From Cryptomeria japonica (taxonomy: Eukaryota > Streptophyta > Pinopsida > Cupressales > Cupressaceae), in assembly GCF_030272615.1 (NCBI RefSeq), contig NC_081415.1, positions 376,105,392 to 376,169,391 of the forward strand: a stretch of DNA of 64,000 nucleotides, in the 5' to 3' direction. Below are positions 34,016 to 46,124 of the stretch, piece after piece. Below the pieces are notes generated by a model. It saw only the letters and a list, made by a program, of their open reading frames with translations. It made no database searches and had not been told where the DNA came from. The position numbers and the translations under genes are program-made. Within the stretch, counting starts at the first letter, position 1. Each line of letters opens with the position of its first letter.

Positions 34016-34939
34016 TGTTGGAATTAAGGAACACTAAGAGGGGGGATGAATCAATGTTCTACAGGTTGATAAATTTTTTGACTTAACCTTAAACCAGCAG
34101 AAGCATAAGCATGAAACTGAAATGCAGAAACACAAAACAATCAACCACAAAATCATAACACAAGGATTTCTACATAAACCTAAATGGTAAAAACCGCAGT
34201 GAGATTTGAACCCACAATATTATTCTACTATGTCTTGTAGAAAAACAATATTACATGAAAGGGGAATGCACATGCATTTAGGTGCACTTCCTAGAGCTTA
34301 CAACTCAATAACATAAGGGCTAGAACCCAGGAGACTCACTGTGTTACAGATCAATTACAATGAATGAACTCCAAAATAGCATCTACAATGCCTAGATGAG
34401 TTTCGATTAAGTGCCAAAAACTTTGATAGTATCTTCTCTATTTTTTGTCTCAGTCAGCTATCAGATCAAGAGTGTGCACGTGAAACTACTCTAAAGTGGA
34501 TTCTCAATCACCACACGCTCACATACAATCATATCACACACCAAAAATATCTTCTACACTGGTCTTATATATTTGCAATCAGAAAATAAACATTTATCAA
34601 GTCGGCTTGTAGTGTAACGTGTAATCATGAGTCGTCTTGATCGAATGACCAAAAACAAAAGTAGATCACCTAGATAACAATAAAATGATGTCTCTATGTC
34701 AACCCTATCATCCCATGCACAATTCATAACACTGTAATCACTAGAAATCTTTCGGACCAAAACTACTCTGCTCAACCTGAATTACGGGAGCTAGATTACC
34801 AGTTACCGAACCACATTAACTTCCGGATATCAAAATCCGTGATTATCAGATAGCATTCTCATGAAGATTTGCCATTAATGACAACCCTAAACTATTAATC
34901 AAGCACCAAAATTCACTGAATGAGTGTCAATTTCCAATA
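34016..34939 (-). repeat. Element A 5' LTR
   Basis: 924 bases. On the plus strand it begins TGTTGGAATTAAGG and ends TTTCCAATA, where the 3' copy has TTGCCAACA, so the terminal TG is mutated to TA. A TATA-like TATATAAG is at 34571-34564. It is inserted into, or abuts, the LTR of element C at 34940. Confidence 0.88.
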
Positions 34940-35850
34940 AGGATCCCCTGGGACCAGGGTGTGGCTCCCTAAGATCCTCTATTTGGGACCTATTTTGAGG
35001 CCCTTTGCATTGGTTCATCTTAAATTAAAGTGGGAAAATCCCCCCTATGTTGGCCCAAGTTGGAAAATCAGCTAATTAAACCCACTAGAAAGTATATAAG
35101 AGGGATTTCCCCTCTCATTTGATAAGATACACAATATAAAAAAATTCAATCAAGCATCTAAGCATCCAAGAGATCAATGATTCAAGCATTCAAGAGAAAT
35201 TAAGCATTTTAATTCTTCCTTCAAGCTTTGGAGTAACAATAGAGACAAGATTTCAAGCATTGAAGGGAAGATCAACATTCTACTTCATGAAACCCTAATT
35301 CCATGTGGAGGCAAGCAAAAATTCATGAGGTATAAGTATTTCAGTTTCATTCAATTCAACATCCCCTCAAAGAGGAGGATTTCTACTTTGATTTACACTA
35401 TTTCAACCACTTGGTTAATTTCAAAACTAGGGTTTGATCTGAAGACAAACCCCTATTCCCAATACATTTCTCTTTCTTTCTATGTGCAGGAAACAAGTGT
35501 GAAACCATACTTTGAGAATTAAGCTTTATTCACAAAGATGGAAAAACCCTTTTTGACGCAAGAAAAGTTCGTAGGACCAATAGGAGGGCACCCTTGTACG
35601 GACACACAGTCCCTGCAACGTTTGCTAGATTTTGCAGAGCAGCTTTGAATCATCTCAAACTTCTCAAATCCAGGTGGATGACTGAATCCTGAATCTGTAG
35701 CTCAATGTTTTCACATACTTTGTCTATATTTGTAGCATTTAATCCTAATTCAATTAATCAACTTACAAAAGAGGGTCAATTGCATTTTAATCACAACCAA
35801 TCTACTTAGTATTCAATCCTTTCATCCTTTGGGATTGGATCTAGTAGATT
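34940..35850 (+). repeat. Element C 5' LTR, left end missing
   Basis: Aligns with about 59068-59990 of the 3' copy. The first part, matching 58874-59067, is absent because element A lies there. Open frames inside (35325-35522) recur in the 3' LTR and show no motif. Confidence 0.85.
35093..35100 (+). promoter_or_regulatory. TATA-like box in element C LTR
   Basis: TATATAAG, kept in the 3' LTR at 59220-59227, both in the context AGTATATAAGAGGGATTT. A likely LTR promoter. Confidence 0.6.
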
Positions 35851-37119
35851 CATCCCCCTCCTTTAAATGTAAAGTATCCCCAAGTGAAAATTGAACCTTA
35901 GTTAAGTTCCCACATTTTCTCTAAAGTGGTGAATTGGCTAAGGTTCCCAATTTTCCACTTTAGATTTGGGTGAACCCAACATGTCTTGTGCTTACTTCTA
36001 TTTTTTGTTTTCAGATTTTAGTGTATGCAATTTAAAATTCAAATTTTCAACTACAAGCTTAATTTCTTTGCAATTTTCAAAAAATTTGAGGTTAAATTCA
36101 CAAAAACCCTAATTTTTAGAGTCAAAATTAAGCTTGTTTTTTGACTAAATTGGATTGATTGTTTCAGATCTAAGAACTCTTCAATTTTACACTTTCAATT
36201 TCCAAAATTGTCAAGAAAAATTAAGTGGTTGAATCACAAAACCCTAATGTTTAATTTTAAAATTGACATTGTGGATTGTGTAGATCTTGAATTCATTTTC
36301 AGATCTGAGTCTTGGCTTTACTTTCAAAATTCATTTTCCCTCCTTGCAACATTCAAATTCTCAAATTTAAATTTTTAAATTAAGTGGTTTATGCAAAAAA
36401 CCCTAATTTTAAAAATTAAATTAATCCTGTGCAAATTCTAGCTTTCCTTTAAGCATTTAATTGGCTCAATCAAATCTAAAGCCTCTTCTTGCTCTTTTAG
36501 ACATCATAAAAGTTGGCCCTTAAGTGTGCCCTTTTTGTTGTCCTTCCAATTAAACCTTTTGTCAAACATCCTAAGTGTGTCATATTTTGACCTTCAAGGC
36601 TTAATTTTTCATATCTTGACATCTCCAATTTCCATATCCTTCTCGAATCCACATTAAAATCACAATATCTTGTTTCCCCCAAAATTCGGAAAAATGTTGG
36701 TCGAACCGTGTGTTCGGACCAAGTCGCTACCTATTTGGTCCTGACTTTTTCTACTCAAATTTTGGGAGTTTGTTTTGACTATATTTTACTGCACAATTCT
36801 AGAGATTTGTGAAATTTTATTGATTTTAGGTCACCCTAAGGTCGAAAACAAATCTGAATTTCAACATTTTTATTGTCAATTTGAATTTAAAAATTAAATG
36901 GTTGACTACACATACCCTAATTTTTAAAATTAAATTGATTTCTTCATTTCAAAATCTCAAAATTTTAATTAAGAGGTTAAATTTGGGCAACCCTAATTTT
37001 AATATGGATTTTCCCTCCCAAACTTCTAAAATTAAGAGGTTATTTAAGCAAAGCCCTAATTTTAAATTTCAGATTCTTAGAAGATTGCATTATTGTTTCC
37101 AATTTATTTTCACTAGTGC
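35851..37119 (+). other. Element C leader with repeated AAACCCTAA-type motif
   Basis: A 1.27-kb AT-rich stretch with no gene. The phrase AATTAAG.GGTT....ACCCTAATTTTAAA recurs in diverged form about six times between 36100 and 37070. Exact AAACCCTAA occurs at 36104, 36239 and 36398. No clear PBS can be recognised after the LTR at 35851. Confidence 0.6.
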
Positions 37120-39050
37120 ATGAGTTTTACTACTATTAATCCTACCTATAGTATCCCCATTAGAAGAAGTTGTAGAATTAAGGCTTCCCAAGGTTTAATT
37201 ACCAAGGAAATGGAACCTAATTTGGCTATCTTTTTCAATGAGGATATTGTTGCTTCTTCCCATCCTTCAGATATTCCTATTTATCCTCTTGATAATTCTC
37301 ACAATTATGAGGAATTGCTAACTAGGGTATTCGTTGATCAATTCGCAAAGATGAACAATCAATTTGACAATATTCAACAATGGATGAGTCAAGAATACCC
37401 AGATAGTGAAGCTCTCCCATTGATTGAAGGATTTAAAAGAATTATTAAAGGTGATAAACATGGTGTTGATATCTTGTGTGGTATTTCTCATATTGTTGAT
37501 TCTAATATCATGCCTATGAAGAGTTGTGCTGAAAACCTAGGTAATACACAACTTCCTAGTCAAGTTAATCATTATATTGCTTTGACAACTTCCATGACTA
37601 GTGTTCCTACCTTCACATCAAACATCATGGCCACTTCTACACAAAATGTCATTCCTACAAATGTTATTCATGGGGGCAATACCTCTTCTTTCATCCCTCC
37701 TACCATGAGTGTTCCCCTTGTTACCTAATCACATTCACCACCTAAAAATTTTAGTCAAGGAGGTAATTCCTTCACTCATAATTCTTTCATTCCTCCCATG
37801 AGTCTTCCATGTGCTACCCAATCTTCTCCATTACCCACTTATCATAGTATTCCACCTCCTTATTCTCAATCTCCCCCTTCATTCAATAATATTACTCCAC
37901 CCTCTCAATCCAACATGTATAATTTCAATCCTTCTACAAAAGCTACAATCAATAGTCTAGCCCAAACAATATCTTCCTTACAACAATAAATAGATTATAT
38001 GAATCAATACAAGTATAATGTAACCACATTTGATGTAGCAATCCCATTATCTCATGACATTGTTAGAACTATCCCACCTAAACATGTAGAAGTCCCTCCA
38101 TTGGAACTTTATAATGGAAAAGGAAATCCTTTAACTCATCTTAAAACATTCCAAACTTTGTGTAGTGACTTTGCTCATGATCAAAGGTTGTTAAAAAAAT
38201 TGTTTACTAGAACATTAAGGGATAGAGCTTTGCAATGGTATTGTTATTTTCCTCCTTACTCTATTACTTCTTTTCAACAACTGGCTAATGCTTTTATTCA
38301 ACAATTTCACAATAACATTGGTCCTAAAGTTACTTTGACTGATTTAATGCATTCTAAACAAGGTGTTAAAGAAAAAGTGACTGATCTTATTGGTAGATAT
38401 AAGCATTTTTATTCTCAGATTTCTTTTTCTGTCCCTGATCAAGACATTCAAAATATTTTTATTGCTAATTTACAAAAAGATATTAGGGATAAACTTCTTT
38501 TAACTGAGTTTACTTCATTTCCGTAGTTGTGCCTAGTACCTCACAATTATCAACTGACTATGAGTCAATTGGAACAATCATCTCCTTCCATGGCCCTGAG
38601 TGATAAGGGTGATAGTGTTGTTACCATTTGCAAAGTTCAAACCAAACAAAGGATTCATCAAATTCAATGACAACATCAACAACAGTCAACTCATAGGTAC
38701 TATAGGTGTACCTCCTTTGTGTAAATTCTTTTAAAAGAGAAAAAAGAGTTTACTCCTTTGAATGAATATTTGCATAGCATTATGTCTAAGTTAATACAAA
38801 AGAATGTGTTAAATATTTCCCAAATCAAATCAATTGATCCATCTAAAACAACTTCCCCTTATTTTAATGCTAAATCTTTTTGTCAATATCATCGTCAACC
38901 TGGTCATGATACTGAAAAATGTTTTTCATTAAGAAGTAAGATTCAAGGACTGATTGATAACAATACTATATATATGGTAGGTGTGAATAATAAAGGAAAC
39001 AAATTTGTAGCTGCTCCTAATCAAAACCTTCAAATTTTCACTAATCCTTT
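37120..39050 (+). pseudogene. Element C gag, 5' part
   Basis: One frame from ATG 37120 to the E insertion, with stops at 37726, 37987, 38524 and beyond. The N-terminal 200 codons carry a basic patch (PIRRSCRIKASQGL). A Ser/Pro/Thr-rich linker follows (37560-37990). The Retrotrans_gag domain is at about 38080-38520: VPPLELYNGKGNPLTHLKTF, LLKKLFTRTLRDRALQWY, FPPYSITSFQQLANAF and FNNIG-like HNNIGPKV. A CX2HX4HX4C knuckle, CQYHRQPGHDTEKC, lies near 38880-38930. This gag type is typical of the plant Tat/Athila branch of Ty3/gypsy. The frame resumes in phase at 56479. Confidence 0.82.
39046..39050. other. Left target-site duplication of element E
   Basis: CCTTT, identical to 56474-56478. It proves the two LTRs at either side belong to one insertion. 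Confidence 0.92.
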
Positions 39051-39508
39051 TGTTGGTTCCCAAAACCATAGATTGGGAATCCTAGAGCTTTGCCAACTCT
39101 CCTATTGATTTCTCAATCAACCTTGGCCAATGAATAGGAATGGTCAAAGACCAAATTCCTCTGCACTTTAGGATCCACTAGACCTAGGTGGGTATACCTC
39201 AATCTCCAAAAAACAAAGAGATTTGTTTATAGTGAATTTAAACTTAACAAATTAGCTGTTTACAAGGATGACAAAATATTTCCTCCAACTATGCTTTATT
39301 GTGTGCTTTTAACTTGCTTTAATCTAAAAACTTGAATATAATTGATAATGAATAAAAGCTTATAAAAGAATGCTATTGGAACCTTGAGTAATTGTGAAAA
39401 AACAATGCTAGTAGAAACTAGTAACATTTTCTTTGGTGAGGACTTTGTGCATACCAAATTTACTCTCAAAAAACTAATAACAGACCAGTGCCTTATCTGA
39501 CAATTTAG

Positions 39509-39970
39509 ATGTTACTTGATGGACAAATATTTGTGATCCCTGGAGACAGTTTGAAAGAACTCACAAGTATGCAAGACTATCACTACAATTACTTAAATGT
39601 ATGTTATAAGAACAACAAAAACAATTATGTTATCTATATAACAACAAGTGATAAAACAATGCAACAAACCTTATTCAGATTTATCCAAAGGATTTTAACT
39701 CATCAACATCATACAATCATGAAACGGTCTGAAGATAAAGACAACAAATCTTATATATTAATTTTTGGAACAATGGGTATACAAAAAATGCACTCGCAAG
39801 TACTTCATGACACACTTACTCGCACAAAATGGATTTTCATTTCTATAGACCTGTTTTACATAGCACTACTAGTTCCAACAAACAATCTAAAAAATAACCT
39901 TTTTTCCTTACGTCTTGTAGTATATATCCCCCCTAGAATACAAAATGACTCCCTAGATATATGTGACTAA
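39509..39970 (+). other. Antisense open frame in E 3' LTR, also in the 5' copy
   Basis: 153 codons open on the strand opposite to the element's genes. The other LTR has 124 codons of the same frame at 51560-51934, and one 3-base indel (ITTSDK against ITSDK) leaves the frame intact. No domain is recognised. It may be a chance frame conserved only because the LTRs are recent copies of each other. Confidence 0.3.
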
Positions 39971-40084
39971 AAAGACATAAATTAAAGGACACACCCTTTC
40001 ATTAGTATAAACTAAAACTAACAAAAACCTAACTTACTCCCTAACGACTATAACCAAAACACATTACAATGACACAGACTAGTT

Positions 40085-43008
40085 CTTTCCATCCATCCTT
40101 TGATTGCACTTATGGATATGCTGAAGACATCCTTCATCTTTATAGATGTAGGAATTGAAGATGATGTCTCTGACTGCTACTTCTGTTGTAACAAAGTTCT
40201 TGACATGTTCCCCTGTTTCATGCATATCCAAAGTATCTATACGAGCAATGCTAAGGGCTTCACTGAGTAGTGATCTGCAGTCAAAAATCTATTGGTTTTT
40301 ATCCTTTATTACCCTTGTATCATACACCACACTTGGGAATCCATGATTAACAATCCCTTGACACTCCTCATATTCAGTCTTCAACTCTGTTGTGAATTTC
40401 TCATGAGTATCAATCAATTTTTTGATCTTGCTGATCCTCTTGTCACTTTGTGTCTCATCTTGCAGTAACATGTTTAAACAATCAAAAATCCTTTGGTGTG
40501 ACACTGTGTTATCTGTGTTTCTTTGGTAAATAGTCCAAAATTCCTCTAGTATTTTTTGTAGATTCTCAAACCTCTTAGATAGAAAGACACATGTTGTGTT
40601 TTCCCTTATGTTCTGCATTCTATCCTTCAACTTCTTGTTTTCCTTGTGCAATTCTTCACACTTCTTTTTCAATTTGGTTTCATCTACTATCTGGGGTATA
40701 GGCTGATCTCTGCTTCTTAAGAGTTCCTCATACAATGATTTTTATTTTCCTGTTTCTCTTACCAACATCTTCATTTGTGCTTTATTTAGTTTTGAAATAT
40801 CAACTCCTCTATTTGTTGTGACCATGGGATCAACTTCACCAACCTTTAACTTCATCATGTGTCCAAAATCCTTATCCACATCTATGATCTTCGGCCTCTT
40901 AATTGGAGGATAGAGGGCCCACAAACGCATAGCCTCATCATCTGGATCATATCTTGATCCAATGAAAATTTCATTCACGCCATGAATGTCTAACTGAAGT
41001 CTTTCTTATTTGAATGAAATAGGCTATCAAAAATAAAGGATGCACTAAGATCCCAACCTGGAAAGAGAATAATTCTTGCTTCTACAAGAAGCTACCTTAC
41101 CCATTGAGGGGTCATGCCTTCTACTTCTACATTGATATTGGCCTTAACTTTTCTAAGCATCTTTGCCTCATTTTCTGGGGTCACATTTGGCATTGCTTCT
41201 CTTAGCCTCTTTCCTTTGAAATGATACAAGGACTTAAACTCCTTTCATTTAATGAATTAATCATTAGACACAAAAGAAGTATGTTCTTCTTGCCTACCAT
41301 CCAGATTGACATTCATCCTCTCAACAATATGGCCATGTGCTTCAAGCTCCTCCTCCCTTTCAAGCATTCTGAATCTTGAGACAACCTCATTCTCACCTGA
41401 TTCATTTTGAGCTTCTTCTTCTTCTTCCATCTCCTGCTGTCTTTGTCTCTTTTCTTCTAGTTTCTAGTTCAAATCCTGAAAGATCTGCATAGCTTCCTTA
41501 GATTCCTTGTTTCTGAAGATGTCCAAGGCTTCAACATGCTCATGAAAATAGTTACCCTGATTCTGCCCTTTCCTGCTCTACTGTACGTATCCCTCTAGGT
41601 CATAATTTTTTTCCGCTTGTGTTCTCATAGAGGTTATAATCTTCTATTAACCTCCTATCAATAATTGTATACGCCTTTTGGATACAATGGTGAAGTCACC
41701 AAAATGCAAAGTCTTGGGTAGAAAAACTTGTTTGTGGGCAACCCCAAAATGTTTTGCATTTGAGACACTCATTTTCCTGACAATCTCTAGGTAAGCAATC
41801 CTGTCAGGTGCAAGTTTCGGTAGCACATAAGGAGCACCTTCGAATCCAAAAAATCTAACATATGTGAAGTCCTGGCATACATACCAGTCACCCTAATTAT
41901 GATTCACCTTGGTATCCCCATGCTCATGGGGTCTAAGAAATCTTTTGATTTCTTCTAAAAATGATCCATCAAAAGAAACCCCAAAAGTCTTGTATAATGG
42001 TTGAACAAAAAACTCTTCAAATTTGACATAATGAGATCTCATGAACCGAGAATCCCATAGTGATACCCATAGTTGTACTTGCTACTCCTGTCCATCATTT
42101 CCATGAACATTTAGCTTCAATTCCTCAAGCCACAGCTCCCTCTTTCATCCATAAAACAACATAATATGCATCAACAATGAATAAAACTTAAAAGATTTGT
42201 TAGGGTTATTATGAAGGCTTAAGAAACCCTCATGCATCTTCTCAATAATGTAACTAGCATAATTGAATTGTCTCGGCTCATGTATTTGTGTGTCAGCAAC
42301 AAGAACCAAAGGTCCTATTCAAGCTACATCCAGAACCTTGACTCCTCCCACTTGACCACATGCCATATATGTATATTGCAGATACTGCTTGAAAATGTTG
42401 ATATCAAACAAGGGCCCATCTTCATCTATTAACTTTCCTTTCTCAATCTTATGTATGGCTAAATTCTACCCATTGTATACAATATCCATCTTTGTATACT
42501 CTTCCTCCAGTTTCTCAAAATATAGAGGCACATCAGATGCAAATCCAAGATCAAAAACCTCTTGAATGGTGGCTACCAAGATACAGATGAATGCATTGCC
42601 ATTTGGCAATTGAATACATCTTTTTGTGGTATTATAATCCCTAGCCAATGTTTTCATCAATTGAATATTCATAAAGACGTTAGGAACCACAAGTTTACCC
42701 AATCCTATTGTCCACGGGTTTGAGATTGTGGTCAGCTTGCTTCTTCGTGAATAATGATACAAGAACAACTCCTTACCTCTAACCCTGGTCTAGACATCAC
42801 CAATTTCCTTGAAATCATCTTCTAGTTGGTCACAGATAGGAAAATTAGTCTTAGATCTCTGGGATTTGGCTCCTGGTGAGCTCATTTGGTCAATCATATC
42901 TTAGTTTAACTTTTGTTTCTGTGCACCTTCTCCAGCTTTAGACTTCTTTGAAGCACTCTCAGAGACCTCAGTGACCTTCATCTTGCCCTTGGAGCTAGAA
43001 CCCTCCAT
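40085..43008 (-). pseudogene. LTR-borne gene relic of element E, 3' copy
   Basis: From ATG 43008 (MEGSSSKGKRK) an ancestral frame of about 970 codons runs to about 40085, with many stops and shifts. In order: a Lys/Arg-rich N-terminus that looks like a nuclear targeting signal, LFLYHYSRRSKL, a helical-looking block (NIQLMKTLARDYNTTKRCIQ, IQEVFDLGF), a long middle part with RFLRPHEHGD and FTYVRFFGFEGAPYVLP, an acidic Glu-rich stretch (QRQQEMEEEEEAQNESGE), then a Lys/Glu-rich probable coiled coil (40735-40560: KLKKKCEELHKENKKLKDR). I do not recognise the family. It has no gag knuckle, polymerase or nuclease motif. The function is unknown. Confidence 0.65.
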
Positions 43009-43097
43009 ATTTGAGTCCTTCAAGCCTTTTGACATTCAAATTTTCTGCTTCAATCTCTTTGTTTGCTTGTCTGCTATGTAAAATCCTTATACCAGCT

Positions 43098-43107
43098 TCT
43101 ATATAAA
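43098..43107 (-). promoter_or_regulatory. TATA-like box upstream of LTR gene, 3' LTR
   Basis: Minus-strand CTTTATATAG, about 95 bases before ATG 43008. It is conserved at the same place in the 5' LTR. Confidence 0.5.
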
Positions 43108-43189
43108 GATTTAATACACCAGGAGCATTTACTCAATTGAAATGGTGTTGTGATTCACCTCATGTAAGCACATAGCTATTTGTTGCTTG

Positions 43190-43960
43190 TATTTAATAAT
43201 CGCGGGTGGATTCATTGAGATCATATTTTGCAATGGCTAGTCATCATAACTCCTCCTCATAATTCAATCATTTGGGGCCACCCATCCTTTTGATAGACAT
43301 AGCTCTCACCGATCACTCCGTCGGGCATCAATGTAGCTCATTTGCTCTCATTCTGATGGTTATAACTTCCCCGATGGCTCCGTCTTCTAACTAAGCTTTT
43401 ACCTTTACCTTTATATCTCATCAGTGTAGGTCACTCTGATATACCCTCCTTCTATTCCTCCATGGCATTCTACCCATCGAGTATCGGGATAACCCCAAAT
43501 ACGCTCCTCCAACGGTTTAAGTTATCTCGATGAGTCCTCCCTCATAGTCTATATCTCATTTTTTACATTGGTACATCTTATTGGGTATCAGAACAACCCA
43601 TTTTATGTTTCTGCGATGACCTGATGTCATTACCTTTGCACTTGTGTATCTTTTTACTCCTCTGGTTTATTGGCATATGTTTCCCTGATAAGATCTCCTT
43701 GTTCGCACCTATCTCTTCTTTCTCATCGGGTATCGATGTAACAAAAGATGTCTCCTCCTGATGAGGCGATGATATCCCAATGACTTCATCTTTGATTGGT
43801 GTAACTCATCCCGATCAAGTCTCCTTCTCCATGCTCGACTTGTCTTCCTTATCGGGTATCGGCATAACCTAAAACACCTTGCACCGATGGTTTAAATTAC
43901 CCCAATGACTTATTTTTTCCTCCTTTTGGTATCGCCTCATCGGAGTAGTCAGTCCGAGTC
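43190..43960. repeat. ATCGG-rich region of E LTR (3' copy)
   Basis: Short phrases such as CATCGGGTATCGG, CCGATGA and TATCGG(C/T)ATAAC recur irregularly through about 770 bases just upstream, in element sense, of the LTR gene. The 5' LTR has the matching block at about 55270-56060. The spacing is irregular, so these look like degenerate short repeats in the U3 region. Confidence 0.5.
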
Positions 43961-44388
43961 ATGCTGATAGGTTCTTTCATTGTTTCAGCTAGTTTGTCTT
44001 GTCGGGTAACTTATGCCGATAGCTCAAATTTGATAATTATGCTAACTAAGCTCCTCTTCATATATTGTTTACACTTCCAAGCTTCCATGGAAGCTTCATA
44101 TGTGCTAATAAGTGATAGAGTCTATCACATAGGCCCAAAGAATGTCCTTATAAGGATCCCAATTTTGTCATGATGAAATTTCCTCATGTAGTCCCTATTC
44201 AGTGCCAACACTTAGCATGCCCCAGCAGTACTTGTCCAATTTTGAAAAATAGGTCACAGTAGGATTTGTTTGATACTGCAACATACCTCTTGCACATGCA
44301 ATCCAACAAAAAATGCTCTTATGATGAAAATGTACATATAAAACATCAAACAAATAGCACAAAATATTTTGCAAAATATGTGCTAACA

Positions 44389-44402
44389 ATGGCTCTTTCT
44401 GG
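44389..44402 (-). other. Element E polypurine-like tract
   Basis: Minus-strand CCAGAAAGAGCCAT adjoins the TG of the 3' LTR. It is only partly purine, so decayed or atypical. Confidence 0.5.
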
Positions 44403-44528
44403 GGATGTATGTTCTTTTTAGGGACATAGCAAGATCTCAGCTATCTCTGGAAAGTAGACCAAAAATAAATAGAAACCAACAACAAAGGAAAAACTACACT
44501 ACTATAGTACAAGAATACTCCCTGCTCC

Positions 44529-45413
44529 CTAAGAGAAAAAATGCTTGAGATATTGATCATGTACCAGAAATTCCTGAATTTCACCCTTGGTGTTCTGCAA
44601 GAAATATGAATTTTCTCCTCCTTTATCCATGATGATGTATGGTCCTAGCCAAAGTGATTCAAATTTTCCTTGCTTTCCCCTGTCCTGGTCTGTTGCATTC
44701 CATTTGAGAACCCACTCTCCTTCTTCAAAAATTCTATCAGAAGCCTTCATGTCATGTAATGTTTTTACCATCTTCTGCCTTTGTATATTTTGTTCTTGAG
44801 CCTCTCTCCTATACTCATCCAATTCAACCAACTGGACCAGCCCATCTTCCATGAAGTCGACATATTCTAAATATTCCTTTGAAACAAATTTATACACTGG
44901 GAATAGGTTGTTCAAAGGCAACCTTGCTTCTTTACCATAAACAAGTTGATAAGGAGAAAATCCTGTGGATTTATTGATTGTTACTCTATCTACCCATACT
45001 ACTAAATTCAACTTTGAATCCCATGCCCTTTTGTTGTCACTAAACATCCTTTTAATGATCATTAATAAGTTTTTGTTACTAGATTCTGCTTGTCCATTCC
45101 CCTGGGGATGATAAGGTGATGAATATGACAAAGTGATACCATAACTTTCACAAAAATCAGCAAATTCTTTGGATCTAAAACACATCCCATTATCTACAAC
45201 AATCTTGTGGGGAACCCCAAATCTTGTCAATATATTTTCCAAAAGAAACTTTGTTACCACCTTACTTGTAGCCTGCCTTGTAGAAATCACCTCTACCCAC
45301 TTGGTAAAGTAATCAGTGGCTACCAAAATCCATTTGTGTCCTCCACTGGATTTGTTTGCAATTTCTCCTATGAAATCAACACCCCACATCTGAAAAGGTT
45401 CTTCAGTTTGCAT
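44529..45413 (-). CDS. Element E integrase core and C-terminus, open frame
   Basis: A 294-codon open frame, the longest intact enzyme segment in the window. The rve core keeps all three acidic residues: MWGVDFIGEI (Asp), IVVDNGMCF (Asp) and PQGNGQAESSNK (Glu). YSSPYHPQGN and GFSPYQLVYGKEARLP are standard Ty3/gypsy blocks. The C-terminal part has GEWVLKWNATD and FESLWLGPYII and ends LVHDQYLKHFFS at the stop, about 140 bases before the 3' LTR, leaving no room for a chromodomain. The zinc-binding N-terminus is in another frame just upstream (45682-45368, overlapping by 46 bases), so the full enzyme cannot be made from this copy. Confidence 0.85.
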   Translation of the reverse strand: MQTEEPFQMWGVDFIGEIANKSSGGHKWILVATDYFTKWVEVISTRQATSKVVTKFLLENILTRFGVPHKIVVDNGMCFRSKEFADFCESYGITLSYSSPYHPQGNGQAESSNKNLLMIIKRMFSDNKRAWDSKLNLVVWVDRVTINKSTGFSPYQLVYGKEARLPLNNLFPVYKFVSKEYLEYVDFMEDGLVQLVELDEYRREAQEQNIQRQKMVKTLHDMKASDRIFEEGEWVLKWNATDQDRGKQGKFESLWLGPYIIMDKGGENSYFLQNTKGEIQEFLVHDQYLKHFFS

Positions 45414-45682
45414 GGTCTAAGTGGAAGAGCTCCATCATATTTAAGCTTTCCTAGAATTTTTTGGCAAGCCTCACATTTTCTAATATAAGTATGACAATCC
45501 TTAAAGACTTGTGGCCAATAGTAACCAACATTGAGTATTTTATGGGCAGTAATTTTTGCTGAAAAATGTCCCCCACATACACCTTCATGTAATTCCTTTA
45601 AAACAGATTGTGCTTGATAAATATCCAAACAAAATAAGAGGATACCATCATTGTTTTTCCAATATAAATCACCTTTAATCAA
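45368..45682 (-). pseudogene. Element E integrase zinc-binding N-terminus
   Basis: LKELHEGVCGGHFSAKITAHK, then GYYWPQVFKDCHTYIRKCEACQ, the HHCC zinc-binding pattern of Ty3/gypsy integrase. It is followed by LPLRP and a frameshift into the core at about 45413. Confidence 0.85.
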
Positions 45683-45689
45683 TACATAC

Positions 45690-46124
45690 CTAGATTCTTG
45701 AAGCTTAAGTGTTCTTTTCTAACTATCATTTAAATCCTCTAAACATTTCATGTGTTTTAAATAATAGACAATATTCTTGTACCAGGGACACATCTCAATG
45801 CTTATTTGAGCCTCCTCTAATTCTACCTGATTTATCTGTGTTGCTTCCAAATTTGATTCTATCATTAGTTTAGCCAATCCTTGACCTCTTATTAGTCTAG
45901 TAATCTGGATGTCAATGTTGAACTCCTAGATTTGATTTATCCATCTGCATCTTCTCCTGGTAGTTTCAGTTTACCTGAAAATATCCTTGACTGTTGCATT
46001 AGGAACATAGGCAATGACATTATCTCCCACTAAATATGGTCTAAAAGATTTTACAGATTTTACTAGGGAATATGCTTGTTTCTCATTTATATCATAATTC
46101 AACTCAAAAGCTTGTAGTATTTTG
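45690..46124 (-). pseudogene. Element E RNase H after reverse transcriptase, eroded
   Basis: Between reverse transcriptase and integrase, pieces of a gypsy RNase H domain are readable in broken frames: ELNYDINEKQAYSLVK near 46090 with the Glu position, and KSFRPYLVGDNVIAYV after it. The catalytic Asp of the third motif is not obvious. It ends in a linker leading to the integrase zinc domain. Confidence 0.6.

Larger units (their letters stand above)
27059..34939 (-). mobile_element. Element A, non-autonomous LTR retrotransposon with two gene relics
   Basis: The 5' LTR (34016-34939), an initiator-tRNA PBS, two long decayed genes, a copia-type PPT and a partial 3' LTR (27059-27284) form one minus-strand element. 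No reverse transcriptase, integrase or RNase H motif is found inside it, so it would depend on enzymes from another element. Element B sits between the second gene and the PPT. The outer part of the 3' LTR is missing where Chr1 begins at 27058. In size and layout it fits a large retrotransposon derivative (LARD) rather than a deleted copia, because its genes are not copia gag-pol. Confidence 0.8.
39051..44388 (-). repeat. Element E 3' LTR
   Basis: 5,338 bases, aligning along its full length with 51124-56473, with scattered substitutions and small indels. Its last gene-free part (39051-40080) corresponds to the region after the LTR gene. Confidence 0.93.
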
